The translations under genes and the position numbers were made by a program. 64,000 nt of DNA from Bacteroidota bacterium (GTDB lineage Bacteria; Bacteroidota; Bacteroidia; Chitinophagales; Chitinophagaceae), in assembly GCA_016711825.1 (NCBI GenBank), contig JADJSG010000006.1:744001-808000 (forward strand), in the 5' to 3' direction. The notes beneath the pieces are model-generated. The model saw only the letters and a program-made list of their open reading frames with translations. It did no database searches and had not been told where the DNA came from. Shown here piece after piece: positions 26,215 to 35,710 of the stretch (within the stretch, counting starts at the first letter, position 1; every line of letters starts with the position of its first letter).

Positions 26215-27735
26215 TAAGATAATTGTAATAATTTGCATACTAGTGTATTCCCTTCACATAAATGCTCAAGATAGAAGGGGTTACACAGTTATTTACGGTG
26301 GTAGTGCCGATTATTTGAAATTTAGTGGAGATACAAGTATGCCGCAAACAGGACATTACTTTCCGTTTGTACCAATAAAGATATTTGGAAATGCTACAAG
26401 CAATATTTGTGATAGTTTTTCGGGTGGGTTGAGAATGCTTTGCAATGGTTATATTTTGTATGATACCGTGGGTAATATCATTGAAAATGGAGATACATTA
26501 GTGAATACAAAGCTTTATAATTCAAACTGTTGCCCTTCAAGTGGTATCTACACGCAAGGCTCAATCATATTGCCAAAAGGTAGCAATAATCAATACTATT
26601 TATTTAATGTATCTGTTACTGATTCCATGTTCACCTATTGGAATACTAACCCATTTGGCGATGGTCGGTTTCCTTTTGACATCTTACAATATCATGTAGT
26701 AGATATGAATGCAAATGCAGGTATGGGTAAGGTAATACAAAAGAAGAAAATAATTTTGGAAAATCAAGAGTTAAATATAACAGGTATGATGGCTTGTAAA
26801 CATGCCAATGGGTATGACTGGTGGTTACTCAAGCAGGGGGCGAACGCGAATACTATATATACTTTTTGGTAACAAAAGACACGGTATTATTTGACACCGT
26901 TCAGACTTTTCAAACACCAATATTTGGCTACTACGGTATAGCGGGACAAAGCTGTTTTAATAGCGATGGAAGTAAATATGTTTTTGCTACGGGGGGAGGC
27001 TTTTTAAATAATCAAGGTGCACATCTATTTATTGCCGATTTTGATAGGTGCTATGGTGTATTAAGCAATGTAAAAGAAATAAAAGTGCCTTATGATTCTA
27101 CCCATACTATTTTAGATACCTTGTGGCAGTGCATGGATTCTTTAATAACTGGTGTTTGCTTCTCACCAAATGATAGTTTTTTATATATATCACGCCGGTA
27201 TAACATGTATCAATATGACTTGCATGAAGCAGATAGTGTACTAGCAATGTATTTAATACCACAAATTCCACCTGTTGTTGGCGATGTTGAAAAGGGGCAC
27301 TTGCAATTAGGTATTGATGGAAGAATTTATATAGGTAAACTGAGCGGTAGTGGTAGTTACAATAGCTTAATACACAAGCCAAACAATAAGGGAATGGCGT
27401 GCAATTTTTGTAAAGTTTGTTTGTATTGTGATTCATGCGATTTTACTATGTCATTATCTAATATGCCCAACTTTAACATGCCAAAGAAGGAGCCCTGCTA
27501 TCCACTTGCTAATGGAGAAATACAAAAGGATATAGAAGAATTGGATATTTATCCCAATCCTAGCAGTACCGTCTGTATCATCAAAAATAAACAAGGCAAA
27601 AAAAAGGAGTTGTATAATGTATTAGGTGAGCTACTATTTTCTACCAAAGAAGATGAAATAGATGTTAGGCATTTAGCCAAAGGGATGTATTATCTTCGTT
27701 GCGAGAATGAAGTGAAGAAGGTTATTATTGAATAG
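26204..27735 (+). pseudogene. T9SS cargo beta-propeller-like gene split by one frameshift
   Basis: Two overlapping frames (26204-26872 and 26821-27735) form one protein of about 510 residues. The first has a signal peptide (ending INAQ) and runs to YDWWLLKQG. The second continues REYYIYFLVTKDTVLF, includes SDGSKYVFATGG, SPNDSFLYISRRYNMYQYDL and LQLGIDGRIYIGK repeats of a propeller-like fold, and ends in a type A sorting domain (LDIYPNPSSTVCII ... MYYLRCENEVKKVIIE). One extra G in the G5 run at 26836-26840 would restore KQGGEREYY in one frame. A recent mutation, a phase-variable tract or a sequencing error would all look the same. Confidence 0.8.
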
Positions 27736-28102
27736 ATGAACAATACTTTGTGCACCCATAAACTGGAAAATAAAAATATTTACATTGAAATCGATTCAAG
27801 GCATGATAAGCGTTTCGAACAAGCAACATCAAATGTTCAAAGAACTTTTTTTATCTGTAGTACGAGATGCCGCAGAGCCGAACATCTCAAGCAGCGTGAT
27901 TTCTCATTAACCATCATCTAATGCCGTTTGGTGGGTCACTTACCTGTAGTAAAATTTATTTATCAAATCTAAAACTCCTCTCCCCTAAGCCTGTGACTTC
28001 GTGATACTTATGTTCTTCGTTGGCTTAACTAAAATATTGTCACGACAAGCAAAAACTAATTTTGTTCGGCGGGCGCGAATGCGTCTAAGCTTGCAACTTT
28101 GC
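27736..28102. other. Intergenic region without a supported gene
   Basis: Between two converging exported-protein genes. A 61-codon frame opens at 27736 but its sequence has no family resemblance or protein-like composition. No hairpin with a T run is evident. The base composition shifts to higher GC toward 28100, entering the next gene. Confidence 0.4.
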
Positions 28103-29863
28103 TTAATTGTCGCGTTGCAACCTGAAGCTTCCCGTCACGCTATAAGTATTGGTTGTGGGATATCCTTTGACGTTTGCAGTAAAGGTGCCTTCTACAAATC
28201 CTGGAAATGCAGGGTAGGCAGTGAACGTAGTGGTACTGCCCGCCAATAGGTCATAACTGCTTTCGATCGGTGCGATATTCAACAGGTCGCAGGTGTTGAT
28301 GTTTAAAGTACCCACCGATGCCCCATTTACATTAATATGCACATAACTCATGCCTTCAGTTGTATAAAGCGTGGTGCTGGGAAGTCCGCCGTTACAAGTC
28401 AGGGTTGCTGCCGGCAACAGGAAAGTCCTTGTGGTAACCACTTGTGTGGCATTATTTTGCATGTTGATTGTAAGGTATTCGCTTTGATTTCCACAGGCGT
28501 CCAATATGCCCAGGTTGTTGGGCCCTGCTGTTAATATATGAGTTGAAATGCCGAAAACATTTGTGGCCAGGTCATACGTGTTTAATATCATACTGCCGGC
28601 CGGAACACAGGAGAAAGTATGATTGATGTTGCCGTTTGCATCCGGAATTAAAAATAAATTCAAAGTAGGACTGTATACAAATGCATTGGATAGTGGATTA
28701 GCCTGGCAATTGTGTATCACCGCGCTGATGCTGCATCCACCGATATTGTTGATGGTAATAATTCCGAGGTTCTGATTTGCTGCAGTGGTAGTTATCGTTG
28801 ACGTATATATGGGTGTTGCACCACAGCCATTGCTTGGCAAAACTTCAAGAAGTAAAGTGGCATTGGCATAACACTGACCCCCAAGCCAGCCCGTATTATT
28901 ACTGATGCCGTCCCGATCATCTGAATTTGCGACATTAGTAAGTCGCACTGTATAACCGCTCATGGGTGCACCATTCTGATCCTGTAAAATCATTTCCAGA
29001 AAAACGGATTGATGCGGACCATCGACGTTCCAGAAACTGAAATGTTTTATTTTACCGTAATATTTACTTCCCTGCAATCTAGCCTGACCATCTTCCATCC
29101 AATATCCTTTAGTTTCATCATAATACCACAATGGAATAGAATCCAGGGCGGTTGCCAGCATTCCGGAGGGAACCGGTATGTATAAGCCTGCTTCTACACC
29201 GGAGATCAATTGCAATTCGTTTCCCGCAGTACCATAAATCTCTGCAGCCATCATTCCAAAACTTTCGAGCGTTTTTTCAATCCCATTTATATTTAGGCCA
29301 AGTAAATTGCCGGGCATGGTTTTCCTTCCTGTGGTTGTAGTCGGGTTGATATACTTCGCATATACTGACACCTGCCCATTGTAAGGTGTTCCACTTGCTT
29401 TGTCAACTATTGCATTGGGGGGAAAACTTATTACAAGACCATTGGCGAAATTCAGGGAAGCACCAGAGGCAGCATCAAAAGTTGACGGATTTCCTTTAGG
29501 CATCAGGAAAATAAAGACAGGATGCGTTTGGTTTTGTTTTACTGATAAGGTTTTAGAACCTTTAAAATATCCGTCTTTGTAAACACTGATTACCGTATTT
29601 TTAGAAGATGTTTGGATATTGTTTAAATAGAAAATACCACTGGCATCGCTATTTGTACTGTTGTTTCCGCAGGTCACAATTGCATCAGATAAGGGAAGTC
29701 CTGTTGCATCTTTTACGACACCACAGATGGAAGCAATCACGGTACTGCCGCTAGTACCACCAGGATTAGCTGGTGGATTATTTTTATCTTTATTGCAGGA
29801 TTGAATTGTGGAAAGAGAACACAGGAATAGAATGAGCAATGTGAATAGAGAAGTGGTTTTCAT
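28103..29863 (-). CDS. Lipoprotein with carboxypeptidase-regulatory-like domain
   Basis: A protein of 586 residues starting at the ATG at 29863, which gives a lipoprotein signal (LCSLSTIQSCNKDKN, Cys near 23). Residues about 45-125 are a CarboxypepD_reg-like beta-sandwich: ASICGVVKDATGLPLSDAIV, TNSDASGIFYLNNI, VYKDGYFKGSKTL. Downstream are further beta-rich segments including KHFSFWNVDGPHQSVFLEM and a second carboxypeptidase-regulatory-like unit near 370-460. It is likely a surface or periplasmic binding lipoprotein. Its GC content is visibly higher than that of its neighbours, and it adjoins a transposase remnant, which together suggest horizontal acquisition. Confidence 0.78.
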   Translation of the reverse strand: MKTTSLFTLLILFLCSLSTIQSCNKDKNNPPANPGGTSGSTVIASICGVVKDATGLPLSDAIVTCGNNSTNSDASGIFYLNNIQTSSKNTVISVYKDGYFKGSKTLSVKQNQTHPVFIFLMPKGNPSTFDAASGASLNFANGLVISFPPNAIVDKASGTPYNGQVSVYAKYINPTTTTGRKTMPGNLLGLNINGIEKTLESFGMMAAEIYGTAGNELQLISGVEAGLYIPVPSGMLATALDSIPLWYYDETKGYWMEDGQARLQGSKYYGKIKHFSFWNVDGPHQSVFLEMILQDQNGAPMSGYTVRLTNVANSDDRDGISNNTGWLGGQCYANATLLLEVLPSNGCGATPIYTSTITTTAANQNLGIITINNIGGCSISAVIHNCQANPLSNAFVYSPTLNLFLIPDANGNINHTFSCVPAGSMILNTYDLATNVFGISTHILTAGPNNLGILDACGNQSEYLTINMQNNATQVVTTRTFLLPAATLTCNGGLPSTTLYTTEGMSYVHINVNGASVGTLNINTCDLLNIAPIESSYDLLAGSTTTFTAYPAFPGFVEGTFTANVKGYPTTNTYSVTGSFRLQRDN

Positions 29864-29893
29864 AGTTTTAATTGACATTTTATTTGATGATTG

Positions 29894-30318
29894 TCAAGCT
29901 TCACAAGATTGATGATGTAAATTGATGATTTGTTTATTCAAATTTATGATTTTATTATTCAAATTGTCTGATATATCTATAAACAGTTCAGATTTAAGTT
30001 TATACCATTTTAGAATAGCATCAAAAGGAGTTTTAACATTAATTTCATTTCTTAAAGATACATTTCGTCTGTTCAAATTATAAGACACTAAAAAATTTAA
30101 GAACTCTTTTTCAAATTCCTTTTTATGTCATATTTTTATTTCAATATGGTATTGTTTTTAATTGTTCCATATACGCTTTCAACTATTCCATTCGTTTTAG
30201 GTGTTGATAAAAGGGTGCATTTATATTCAATATTATTTTCATTACACTTTATATCAATTAGAGATGGATTGGTACACAAATTGCCTTTTTTACTTTTCGT
30301 CAAACTATTCGTACATTC
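29894..30318 (-). pseudogene. IS481-type transposase remnant (C-terminal part)
   Basis: Minus-strand translation gives IEYKCTLLSTPKTNGIVESVYGTIKNNTILK, a stop and a frame change near 30125, then KEFEKEFLNFLVSYNLNRRN and NVKTPFDAILKWYKLKSEL. TPKTNGIVES is the block before the catalytic Glu of an integrase core (rve) domain, and the following YN-RR-SL-TPF-A pattern is the C-terminus of IS481-family transposases. The N-terminal half and any terminal inverted repeats are missing. It lies between the GC-shifted lipoprotein gene and an uncharacterised gene, marking an old insertion site. Confidence 0.8.
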
Positions 30319-30331
30319 AAATTTTTAATCT

Positions 30332-30856
30332 ATGAAAAAGTTACTTGTACTGTACTTAATCTTTTCACCTATCATCATCTTAAATAGTATAGCACAAAGC
30401 AATCGAATAAACGATGGCTTACAACTATTTAAAAATATTGAACAAATTGAATATTGTGTACTCCTTCCTTTAAATGAATATGTTGAAAAGAGGGCTGTTG
30501 AACGAACGAAGCATTCCTTTGTCAATAAAAAAAACAATGCATTGGTTATAAATTTAAAAGGCTATTACAGCGATGACAAAAGCATTACACTCGAAAAACT
30601 GTGCGCACTTAAATATACTGCTGAAGATGAAGAACATGGCAAAATTATAAAAACAAAAGGGATCTCAAATACCAATCACTGCTTTTACGCCATAGGATAT
30701 TATAATAATTTGATCTATAAATATGAATTTATAGAAATCACCTGGGTTCGAAATGATGAAATAACTGTTCTAGAATTAAATTATCGTTTGAAAGATAAAG
30801 CACTCTGGCAAAAAAGATTAAAAACCATCATAAAAAATTCTGAATGTCCAGAGTGA
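30332..30856 (+). CDS. Exported protein of unknown function
   Basis: A 174-residue protein with a signal peptide (MKKLLVLYLIFSPIIILNSIAQ). The mature part starts SNRINDGLQLF and contains NNALVINLKGYYSDDKSITLEKLCALK and a charged C-terminus (LKDKALWQKRLKTIIKN). I recognise no family, no lipobox and no sorting domain. Two cysteines lie in the mature region in addition to one near the C-terminus. It is the first of several plus-strand exported proteins of unknown function (to 34477) but is separated from the next by 184 bp. Confidence 0.65.
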   Translation: MKKLLVLYLIFSPIIILNSIAQSNRINDGLQLFKNIEQIEYCVLLPLNEYVEKRAVERTKHSFVNKKNNALVINLKGYYSDDKSITLEKLCALKYTAEDEEHGKIIKTKGISNTNHCFYAIGYYNNLIYKYEFIEITWVRNDEITVLELNYRLKDKALWQKRLKTIIKNSECPE

Positions 30857-31040
30857 CTACTCAAAATGATGTCATGTCGAATTGGTTAATGAAATATTCG
30901 AGATGATGAAGTAGCATTTCATCGCATTAAAGAGTCTATTGCACAATCTGGGTTAAATACATTTGGTATAATAACATCATAGGTAGTTAAAGAAATTTAA
31001 CTATCTTCAAACCGCCAACAGAATCAATAGTATACAAACA

Positions 31041-31832
31041 ATGAAAAATGCTTTTCCTATAAAATGTATCTACTTTGTATTGTTGATGATTTATCCATGT
31101 AGTGCGATTGCCCAAACGATACAACAAATGGAAGTCGTACTCAATCAACATTTAAAACGAATTGAACATTTTGCTTACTTATCACATCGAACAGATGAAA
31201 CAGCCTATGATAGTTTAGTATTAGAAAATATTTATTTTGAAGAAAAGCTACTTTTGTTTGCAAACAAAAATCCAGAAATACTTACCTATGAATTTCCTTT
31301 ATTAAGAAATGAAAATTTTAATATAGCGACCTCGTCAGATAGAAAATTTCGCATTTTTTCCTGGGATTTACAAACAGGGGGCACCATGCATTTCTATGAT
31401 AATGTATTTGTGTATGCACACAATAAAAAAATAGTGGCCTATTCGCCCGAATTGCCCGAAGGCTCACCGGGTGGTTATTACAGCGATATCTATCAATTCA
31501 GGAATGATGAAAATGCCTTTTATTTAGCCTATCAGCATCGAACGCTGTCGAATAGAGATTTGCATCAGGAATTTCAAATTTACTCATTTGAAAAAGATAG
31601 CTTAATAGAGAATCACAAAAAGATCTTGACAAAAGCAGGTTTTACCAGTAAGTTGGGATTCCCCTTTAACTTCTATTCAGTGGTGGATAAAAATGAACGA
31701 CCTATTCGCCTGATCAAGTACAACAATGCTTTACAAACCATTACCCTCCCAGTGGTAACTGAAAATGGGGATGTAACAAAAAAGAAAATTGTTTATCAAT
31801 ACAATGGCCATTATTTCACAAAACAACAATAA
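31041..31832 (+). CDS. Exported protein of unknown function
   Basis: A 263-residue protein with a signal peptide ending near residue 25 (SAIAQ). The mature part begins with a helical segment (TIQQMEVVLNQHLKRIEHFAY). A beta-rich region follows with FRIFSWDLQTGGTMHFYDNVF, LAYQHRTLSNRDLHQEFQIYSF and a conserved-looking end RLIKYNNALQTITLPVV. I do not recognise the family. The RIFSWDLQTGGTMHF motif is a plausible family signature because similar sequence occurs in uncharacterised Bacteroidota proteins, but that is from memory and not verified. The next gene begins 6 bp after its stop, so the two are co-transcribed. Confidence 0.68.
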   Translation: MKNAFPIKCIYFVLLMIYPCSAIAQTIQQMEVVLNQHLKRIEHFAYLSHRTDETAYDSLVLENIYFEEKLLLFANKNPEILTYEFPLLRNENFNIATSSDRKFRIFSWDLQTGGTMHFYDNVFVYAHNKKIVAYSPELPEGSPGGYYSDIYQFRNDENAFYLAYQHRTLSNRDLHQEFQIYSFEKDSLIENHKKILTKAGFTSKLGFPFNFYSVVDKNERPIRLIKYNNALQTITLPVVTENGDVTKKKIVYQYNGHYFTKQQ

Positions 31833-31838
31833 ATTAAA

Positions 31839-32174
31839 ATGACAAATCGAATTCTTTTTTTCACCTGCCTGCTGTTCATATCATTTTTAAACCCCAATAA
31901 TTTATTTGCCCAAAATACAGCTAGGGTTGAAGAAAAAGTCACTAAAATGACAGCACTTGTGCATTTAAATGCTGAGCAACAGAAACAATATAAAGCGTTG
32001 TTAATAAGGAATGAGCAGGAAAAAAATGCCTTATTAGAAAAAGTGAAAACGGTTTCTGCAGAAGAAAAAAAATCTATGCAGCAAGCCTTCAAAACCAATT
32101 ATGAAAATCAACTTAGAAAAATACTAACAGTCGCTCAATTTAATCAACTCAAGAAGGCATCAAAAGATAAATAA
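31839..32174 (+). CDS. Small helical exported protein
   Basis: A 111-residue protein with a signal peptide (about 1-24, ending LFAQ). The mature 85 residues are almost wholly alpha-helical and charged (NAEQQKQYKALLIRNEQEKNAL, VSAEEKKSMQQAFKTNYENQL). They end with LRKILTVAQFNQLKKASK, a pattern seen in periplasmic Spy/CpxP-like small chaperones and in DUF4890-like proteins of Bacteroidota (LT-x-x-Q-x-x-x-L). Assignment to either is tentative. It directly follows the gene at 31041 and would be expressed with it. Confidence 0.65.
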   Translation: MTNRILFFTCLLFISFLNPNNLFAQNTARVEEKVTKMTALVHLNAEQQKQYKALLIRNEQEKNALLEKVKTVSAEEKKSMQQAFKTNYENQLRKILTVAQFNQLKKASKDK

Positions 32175-32315
32175 AAACAATGCTGCTTAAGTATTAAACA
32201 CATAGTAAATGATTGAATACTCAGGTACGATAGTCGACTTAATTAATATTATTTCCCCCTCGCCTACGCTATCAATACAATAAATTGTATTTTTACCAAT
32301 CAAATAATTACTTGA

Positions 32316-33188
32316 ATGACCAAATACTACTTCCTTTTACTGTTTATAGCTTGCACTTTTAGTATAAAAGCGCAAACAGATCCCCTCCTGCAGGCAGAAG
32401 TATTGACAGATACCATTCAAAAACGTCATATGATTCCTTCTGGCCGAATGCAAATTTTAAATATGATTGATCGGCAATTGCAAAAAGCAGATGCTGCCGA
32501 TGGCGTATACGACAAACTTATTGACCGTGATGCAGATATAGATAAAACGGCTTTGCTGTCAAATGCCATATTTTCGAAAACAACGAAGACAATCGCCTAT
32601 ATCGAAAACAACGAAACGGATGATATGCTTAAAAGAAAATACTTAGGGCGTATTATCGAAAATTTAAAATTGTTTAATACAGATATCAATGACGGTATGG
32701 TAGACGAACGTTATTATGCTGAATTGTTTGAACATACCTACCAGGTCATCAGAGGGCTGCACAATAAAAATGCCTCAAGCTATGTAAAATCACATGTGGG
32801 AAAAGCAATGTATGTATTGGCCCCACTTGTCGAAAACGACAATGAAGCAAGTGTGGCATTGATGGAAGGTATGGCGGAAGAGTTTCCGGAAATATTAATC
32901 AAAAGAGTTCGTTCAATCAATAATGTGTCTGCAGCCAACGCAGTGGTGTCAAAGGCTGCGCCAAAAAATCCTAAAATCATTTTAAACTATGCCACTTCCA
33001 CCGCTGTTGAACGTGATATTGTACGCAGAAGTGAAGACCCGTATGTAAAAGCCATTATCCACATCGCCGATAGTGCACATATTCCCTTAAAAGCCATTTT
33101 TTTTATAGAGGAAATATATAAGCAAAAAATAACATTGGCAGAGGTAAATAAAATTACAGATGATCAGGATGCCTATTTTAAAAAATGA
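32316..33188 (+). CDS. Exported helical protein, N-terminal half of a split protease-like gene
   Basis: A 290-residue frame with a signal peptide (MTKYYFLLLFIACTFSIKAQ) followed by a long alpha-helical region without recognised domains. It contains GRMQILNMIDRQLQKAD, YLGRIIENLKLFNTDIND and MVDERYYAELFEHTYQVI. It ends DQDAYFKK with TGA and overlaps the next frame by ATGA. In the other frame, the text continues smoothly as KKMIEMRQQYFTTDLRKIYDK. I think the two frames once formed, or still form, one exported protein of about 720 residues; the A6 run at the junction is where the frame changes. Confidence 0.7.
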   Translation: MTKYYFLLLFIACTFSIKAQTDPLLQAEVLTDTIQKRHMIPSGRMQILNMIDRQLQKADAADGVYDKLIDRDADIDKTALLSNAIFSKTTKTIAYIENNETDDMLKRKYLGRIIENLKLFNTDINDGMVDERYYAELFEHTYQVIRGLHNKNASSYVKSHVGKAMYVLAPLVENDNEASVALMEGMAEEFPEILIKRVRSINNVSAANAVVSKAAPKNPKIILNYATSTAVERDIVRRSEDPYVKAIIHIADSAHIPLKAIFFIEEIYKQKITLAEVNKITDDQDAYFKK

Positions 33189-34477
33189 TAGAAATGCGTC
33201 AACAATATTTTACCACAGACTTACGCAAAATCTATGATAAAGAACTCATCCACGAAGCATCGCGTTATGTGTCTACCATGAATGAGTTGCATAATGCCGG
33301 TGATGCTACCCGATTTAAAATTATTGATAAAAACACCGCCACCGAAATCTATTATATCATTGTGTATGGCAGCGACGACTTATATACGAGCAGTTTTTTA
33401 GGAAGCTTCAACCGAATGATGTCGCATATGAAACCCAAAACCGGTACTGAGTTTTTAGCAAGCATTGGCAAAGATAAATTTAGAACCTTCCTCCGACTTT
33501 GTGCCAATTACAATACCCTCAACACCTTTTTGGCTACTATGAAAGATAGTAACAAAAACGAACTAATGCGCGAGTTTGTAACCGGTTTGGATAATACCCT
33601 CGAAAAAGATTTGGAAGGTGCTACCGATGTGGCCAATTCCTTTGGTAGTATCACCGATAGCAACTTGATGAAAAATATTGTAGAGCAAATCAAAAGCAAT
33701 AAAGAGGAAGCCGAAAAAACAAATAATACAAAAGGTTTTAATATCTATAATATTTTATATTCGATGCTCACCTTGAGCAATGATTCTCTTACCAGCAAAT
33801 TTGGCATACCGCCTATTACCATCATGCCTTATAATCAACTGACTGATGATAGTGGTGTAATTGTTCAACAGGTTTTCTTTTTTGGTGACAAAGATGGTCA
33901 AGGGGTCTTTCGTAGTTTCACCGGTGGCTTTGGCGCCCCTGACTGGAAGGTAAAAAAAGAAGCCCAATGGGTAAAAATAAGCTCAATCAGAGGCAAACGA
34001 ATTGATATTTATTGCAATATTCCTTTTGATGAACCCGATGATGAAATGGCACAAAATGCCTTGCAGGCTTATTTAGATTCAAACAATATTAACCCTACCA
34101 TCATTATTCACCGCGGTCATAGTTATCATTTACCCCTCACCCTTGAGCATATCAATAGCCATCATAAAGTAGTGATACTAGGCGCTTGTGGTGCCTATCA
34201 AAATTTATCTACCGTACTAAGCCAGTCAGAAGATGCACAAATTGTATCGACCAAACAAATTGGGGCAGGCAAAATTAATGGACCTATCATCAGGGCATTC
34301 AACGATCGCCTCTTAGCGGGTAAAGACATTGATTGGGTGCAAATGTGGGGTCAGCTTTCCAAACAATTTTCAGGTGGTGAAACCAAACAACTTTTTGATG
34401 ATTATGTACCGCCCTATAAAAACCTCGGGGCTATCTTTTTAAAAGCCTATAGAAAATTGGGAAATACCGGGTTTTAA
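33185..34477 (+). CDS. Candidate caspase-like (clan CD) protease domain protein
   Basis: A 430-residue frame without its own signal peptide. Residues 300-400 look like a caspase-fold active site: a strand TIIIH, then RGHSYH with His312, a second strand KVVILGACGAYQN with Cys335. The following AQIVSTKQIGAGKINGPIIRAFNDRLLAGKDIDW resembles the C-terminal part of CHAT and gingipain-type domains, where an FY-x-x-LL-x-GK block follows the Cys. The N-terminal 200 residues are helical. Fused in frame to the upstream gene it would be exported. Substrate and activity are unknown; the family call is from motif pattern only. Confidence 0.68.
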   Translation: MIEMRQQYFTTDLRKIYDKELIHEASRYVSTMNELHNAGDATRFKIIDKNTATEIYYIIVYGSDDLYTSSFLGSFNRMMSHMKPKTGTEFLASIGKDKFRTFLRLCANYNTLNTFLATMKDSNKNELMREFVTGLDNTLEKDLEGATDVANSFGSITDSNLMKNIVEQIKSNKEEAEKTNNTKGFNIYNILYSMLTLSNDSLTSKFGIPPITIMPYNQLTDDSGVIVQQVFFFGDKDGQGVFRSFTGGFGAPDWKVKKEAQWVKISSIRGKRIDIYCNIPFDEPDDEMAQNALQAYLDSNNINPTIIIHRGHSYHLPLTLEHINSHHKVVILGACGAYQNLSTVLSQSEDAQIVSTKQIGAGKINGPIIRAFNDRLLAGKDIDWVQMWGQLSKQFSGGETKQLFDDYVPPYKNLGAIFLKAYRKLGNTGF

Positions 34478-34529
34478 GCTTTTAAAACCATTAAGAAGAA
34501 TCAATGAACGTCAACAAAACCCTCTGTCC

Positions 34530-35675
34530 TTAATAATCAATCACCTGCTCTTCAATGGATACAGGCAAGTCCCTAAAAGTATATTGTTGGGTTCTTAACT
34601 GTGGTGTAAAGCCTGCTTCTGCAATGGCGTCTTGAATACTTTTGTAGGTAAACCGATGTGGAGCTCCTGCGGCACTCACTACATTTTCTTCAAGCATGAT
34701 ACTGCCAAAATCGTTGGCACCCGCATATAAGCAGGTTTGTGCCAATGCCTTACCTACGGTGAGCCACGAAGCTTGTATGTTTTTGATATTGGGTAGCATG
34801 ATACGGCTTAGGGCTATCATACGTATATACTCTTCGGCAGTGGTATCGTTTTTAGCACGTCGAATTTTTGCCAATAGGGTACCCACATCTTGAAAAGTCC
34901 ATGGTATGAATGCTAAAAAGCCATTGGCATGGGGTGGTTTTTCGCTTTGTACTTGTCGTATGTCTACTAAATGTTGAAACCTTTCTTCCAGAGTTTCTAC
35001 ATGTCCAAACATCATCGTAGCCGAACTTGTAATATCTAATTGATGGGCTGCACGCATCACATCAAGCCATTCCTGCGCTCCACATTTTCCTTTCGATACC
35101 AGTCGACGTACACGATCGTTGAGTATTTCAGCACCTGCACCGGGCAAGCTGTCCATACCTGCTTCTTTCAATGCTTTCAACACTTCGGTATGGGTACTTT
35201 TTTCGAGTTTGGTTATATGGGCTATTTCAGGGGGGCCTAAAGTATGTAATTTGATATTGGGGTACAGTGATTTGATTTGTTTGAAGATAGTGACATAAAA
35301 ATCAAGCCCCAATTCAGGATGATGTCCTCCTTGTAAAAGCAACTGATCGCCTCCCCAACGGATGGTTTCTTCTATTTTTTGCTTATACGTTTCGATGTCA
35401 GTGATATAGGCTTCGGGATGACCAGGTACACGATAAAAATTACAAAATTTACAATTGGCAATACACACATTGGTGGTATTCACATTACGATCTATTTGCC
35501 AAGTTACTTTACCATGAGGTACTTGCTGTTTGCGCAGTGTATTGGCTACATGCATGAGTTCTGCTAAGGGAGCTTTTTCAAACAAAAAAATACCTTCCTC
35601 TGCAGTCAGCCATTCAAAGTGATAAGCTTTTTGGTATAAATGGGCAAGTTGGGTTTGTGTGGATGTATCAGCCAT
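34530..35675 (-). CDS. mqnC: Cyclic dehypoxanthinyl futalosine synthase MqnC
   Basis: A 381-residue radical SAM enzyme of the futalosine route to menaquinone, converting dehypoxanthine futalosine to its cyclic form. The cluster motif CIANCKFC (Cys71, Cys75, Cys78, as C-x3-C-x2-C) follows VTWQIDRNVNTTNV. Later blocks are LLLQGGHHPELGLDFY, GAGAEILNDRVR, SATMMFGHVET and GANDFGSIMLEENVVSAAG, which separate MqnC from MqnE and CofH. I start at the ATG at 35675; a TTG codon precedes it. It is 33 bp after the gpx stop region and probably independent. Other mqn genes are not in the window. Confidence 0.93.
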   Translation of the reverse strand: MADTSTQTQLAHLYQKAYHFEWLTAEEGIFLFEKAPLAELMHVANTLRKQQVPHGKVTWQIDRNVNTTNVCIANCKFCNFYRVPGHPEAYITDIETYKQKIEETIRWGGDQLLLQGGHHPELGLDFYVTIFKQIKSLYPNIKLHTLGPPEIAHITKLEKSTHTEVLKALKEAGMDSLPGAGAEILNDRVRRLVSKGKCGAQEWLDVMRAAHQLDITSSATMMFGHVETLEERFQHLVDIRQVQSEKPPHANGFLAFIPWTFQDVGTLLAKIRRAKNDTTAEEYIRMIALSRIMLPNIKNIQASWLTVGKALAQTCLYAGANDFGSIMLEENVVSAAGAPHRFTYKSIQDAIAEAGFTPQLRTQQYTFRDLPVSIEEQVIDY

Positions 35676-35710
35676 CAAATCTAAAGTTTATAAAGCAGCA
35701 ATATAATGTT

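Noticed and set aside
27736..27921. 61-codon frame after the split T9SS gene
   Set aside because: No family resemblance, unusual composition and no ribosome-binding or promoter signal.
30125..30328. 67-codon plus-strand frame
   Set aside because: It is antisense to the IS481-type transposase remnant, which explains its length.
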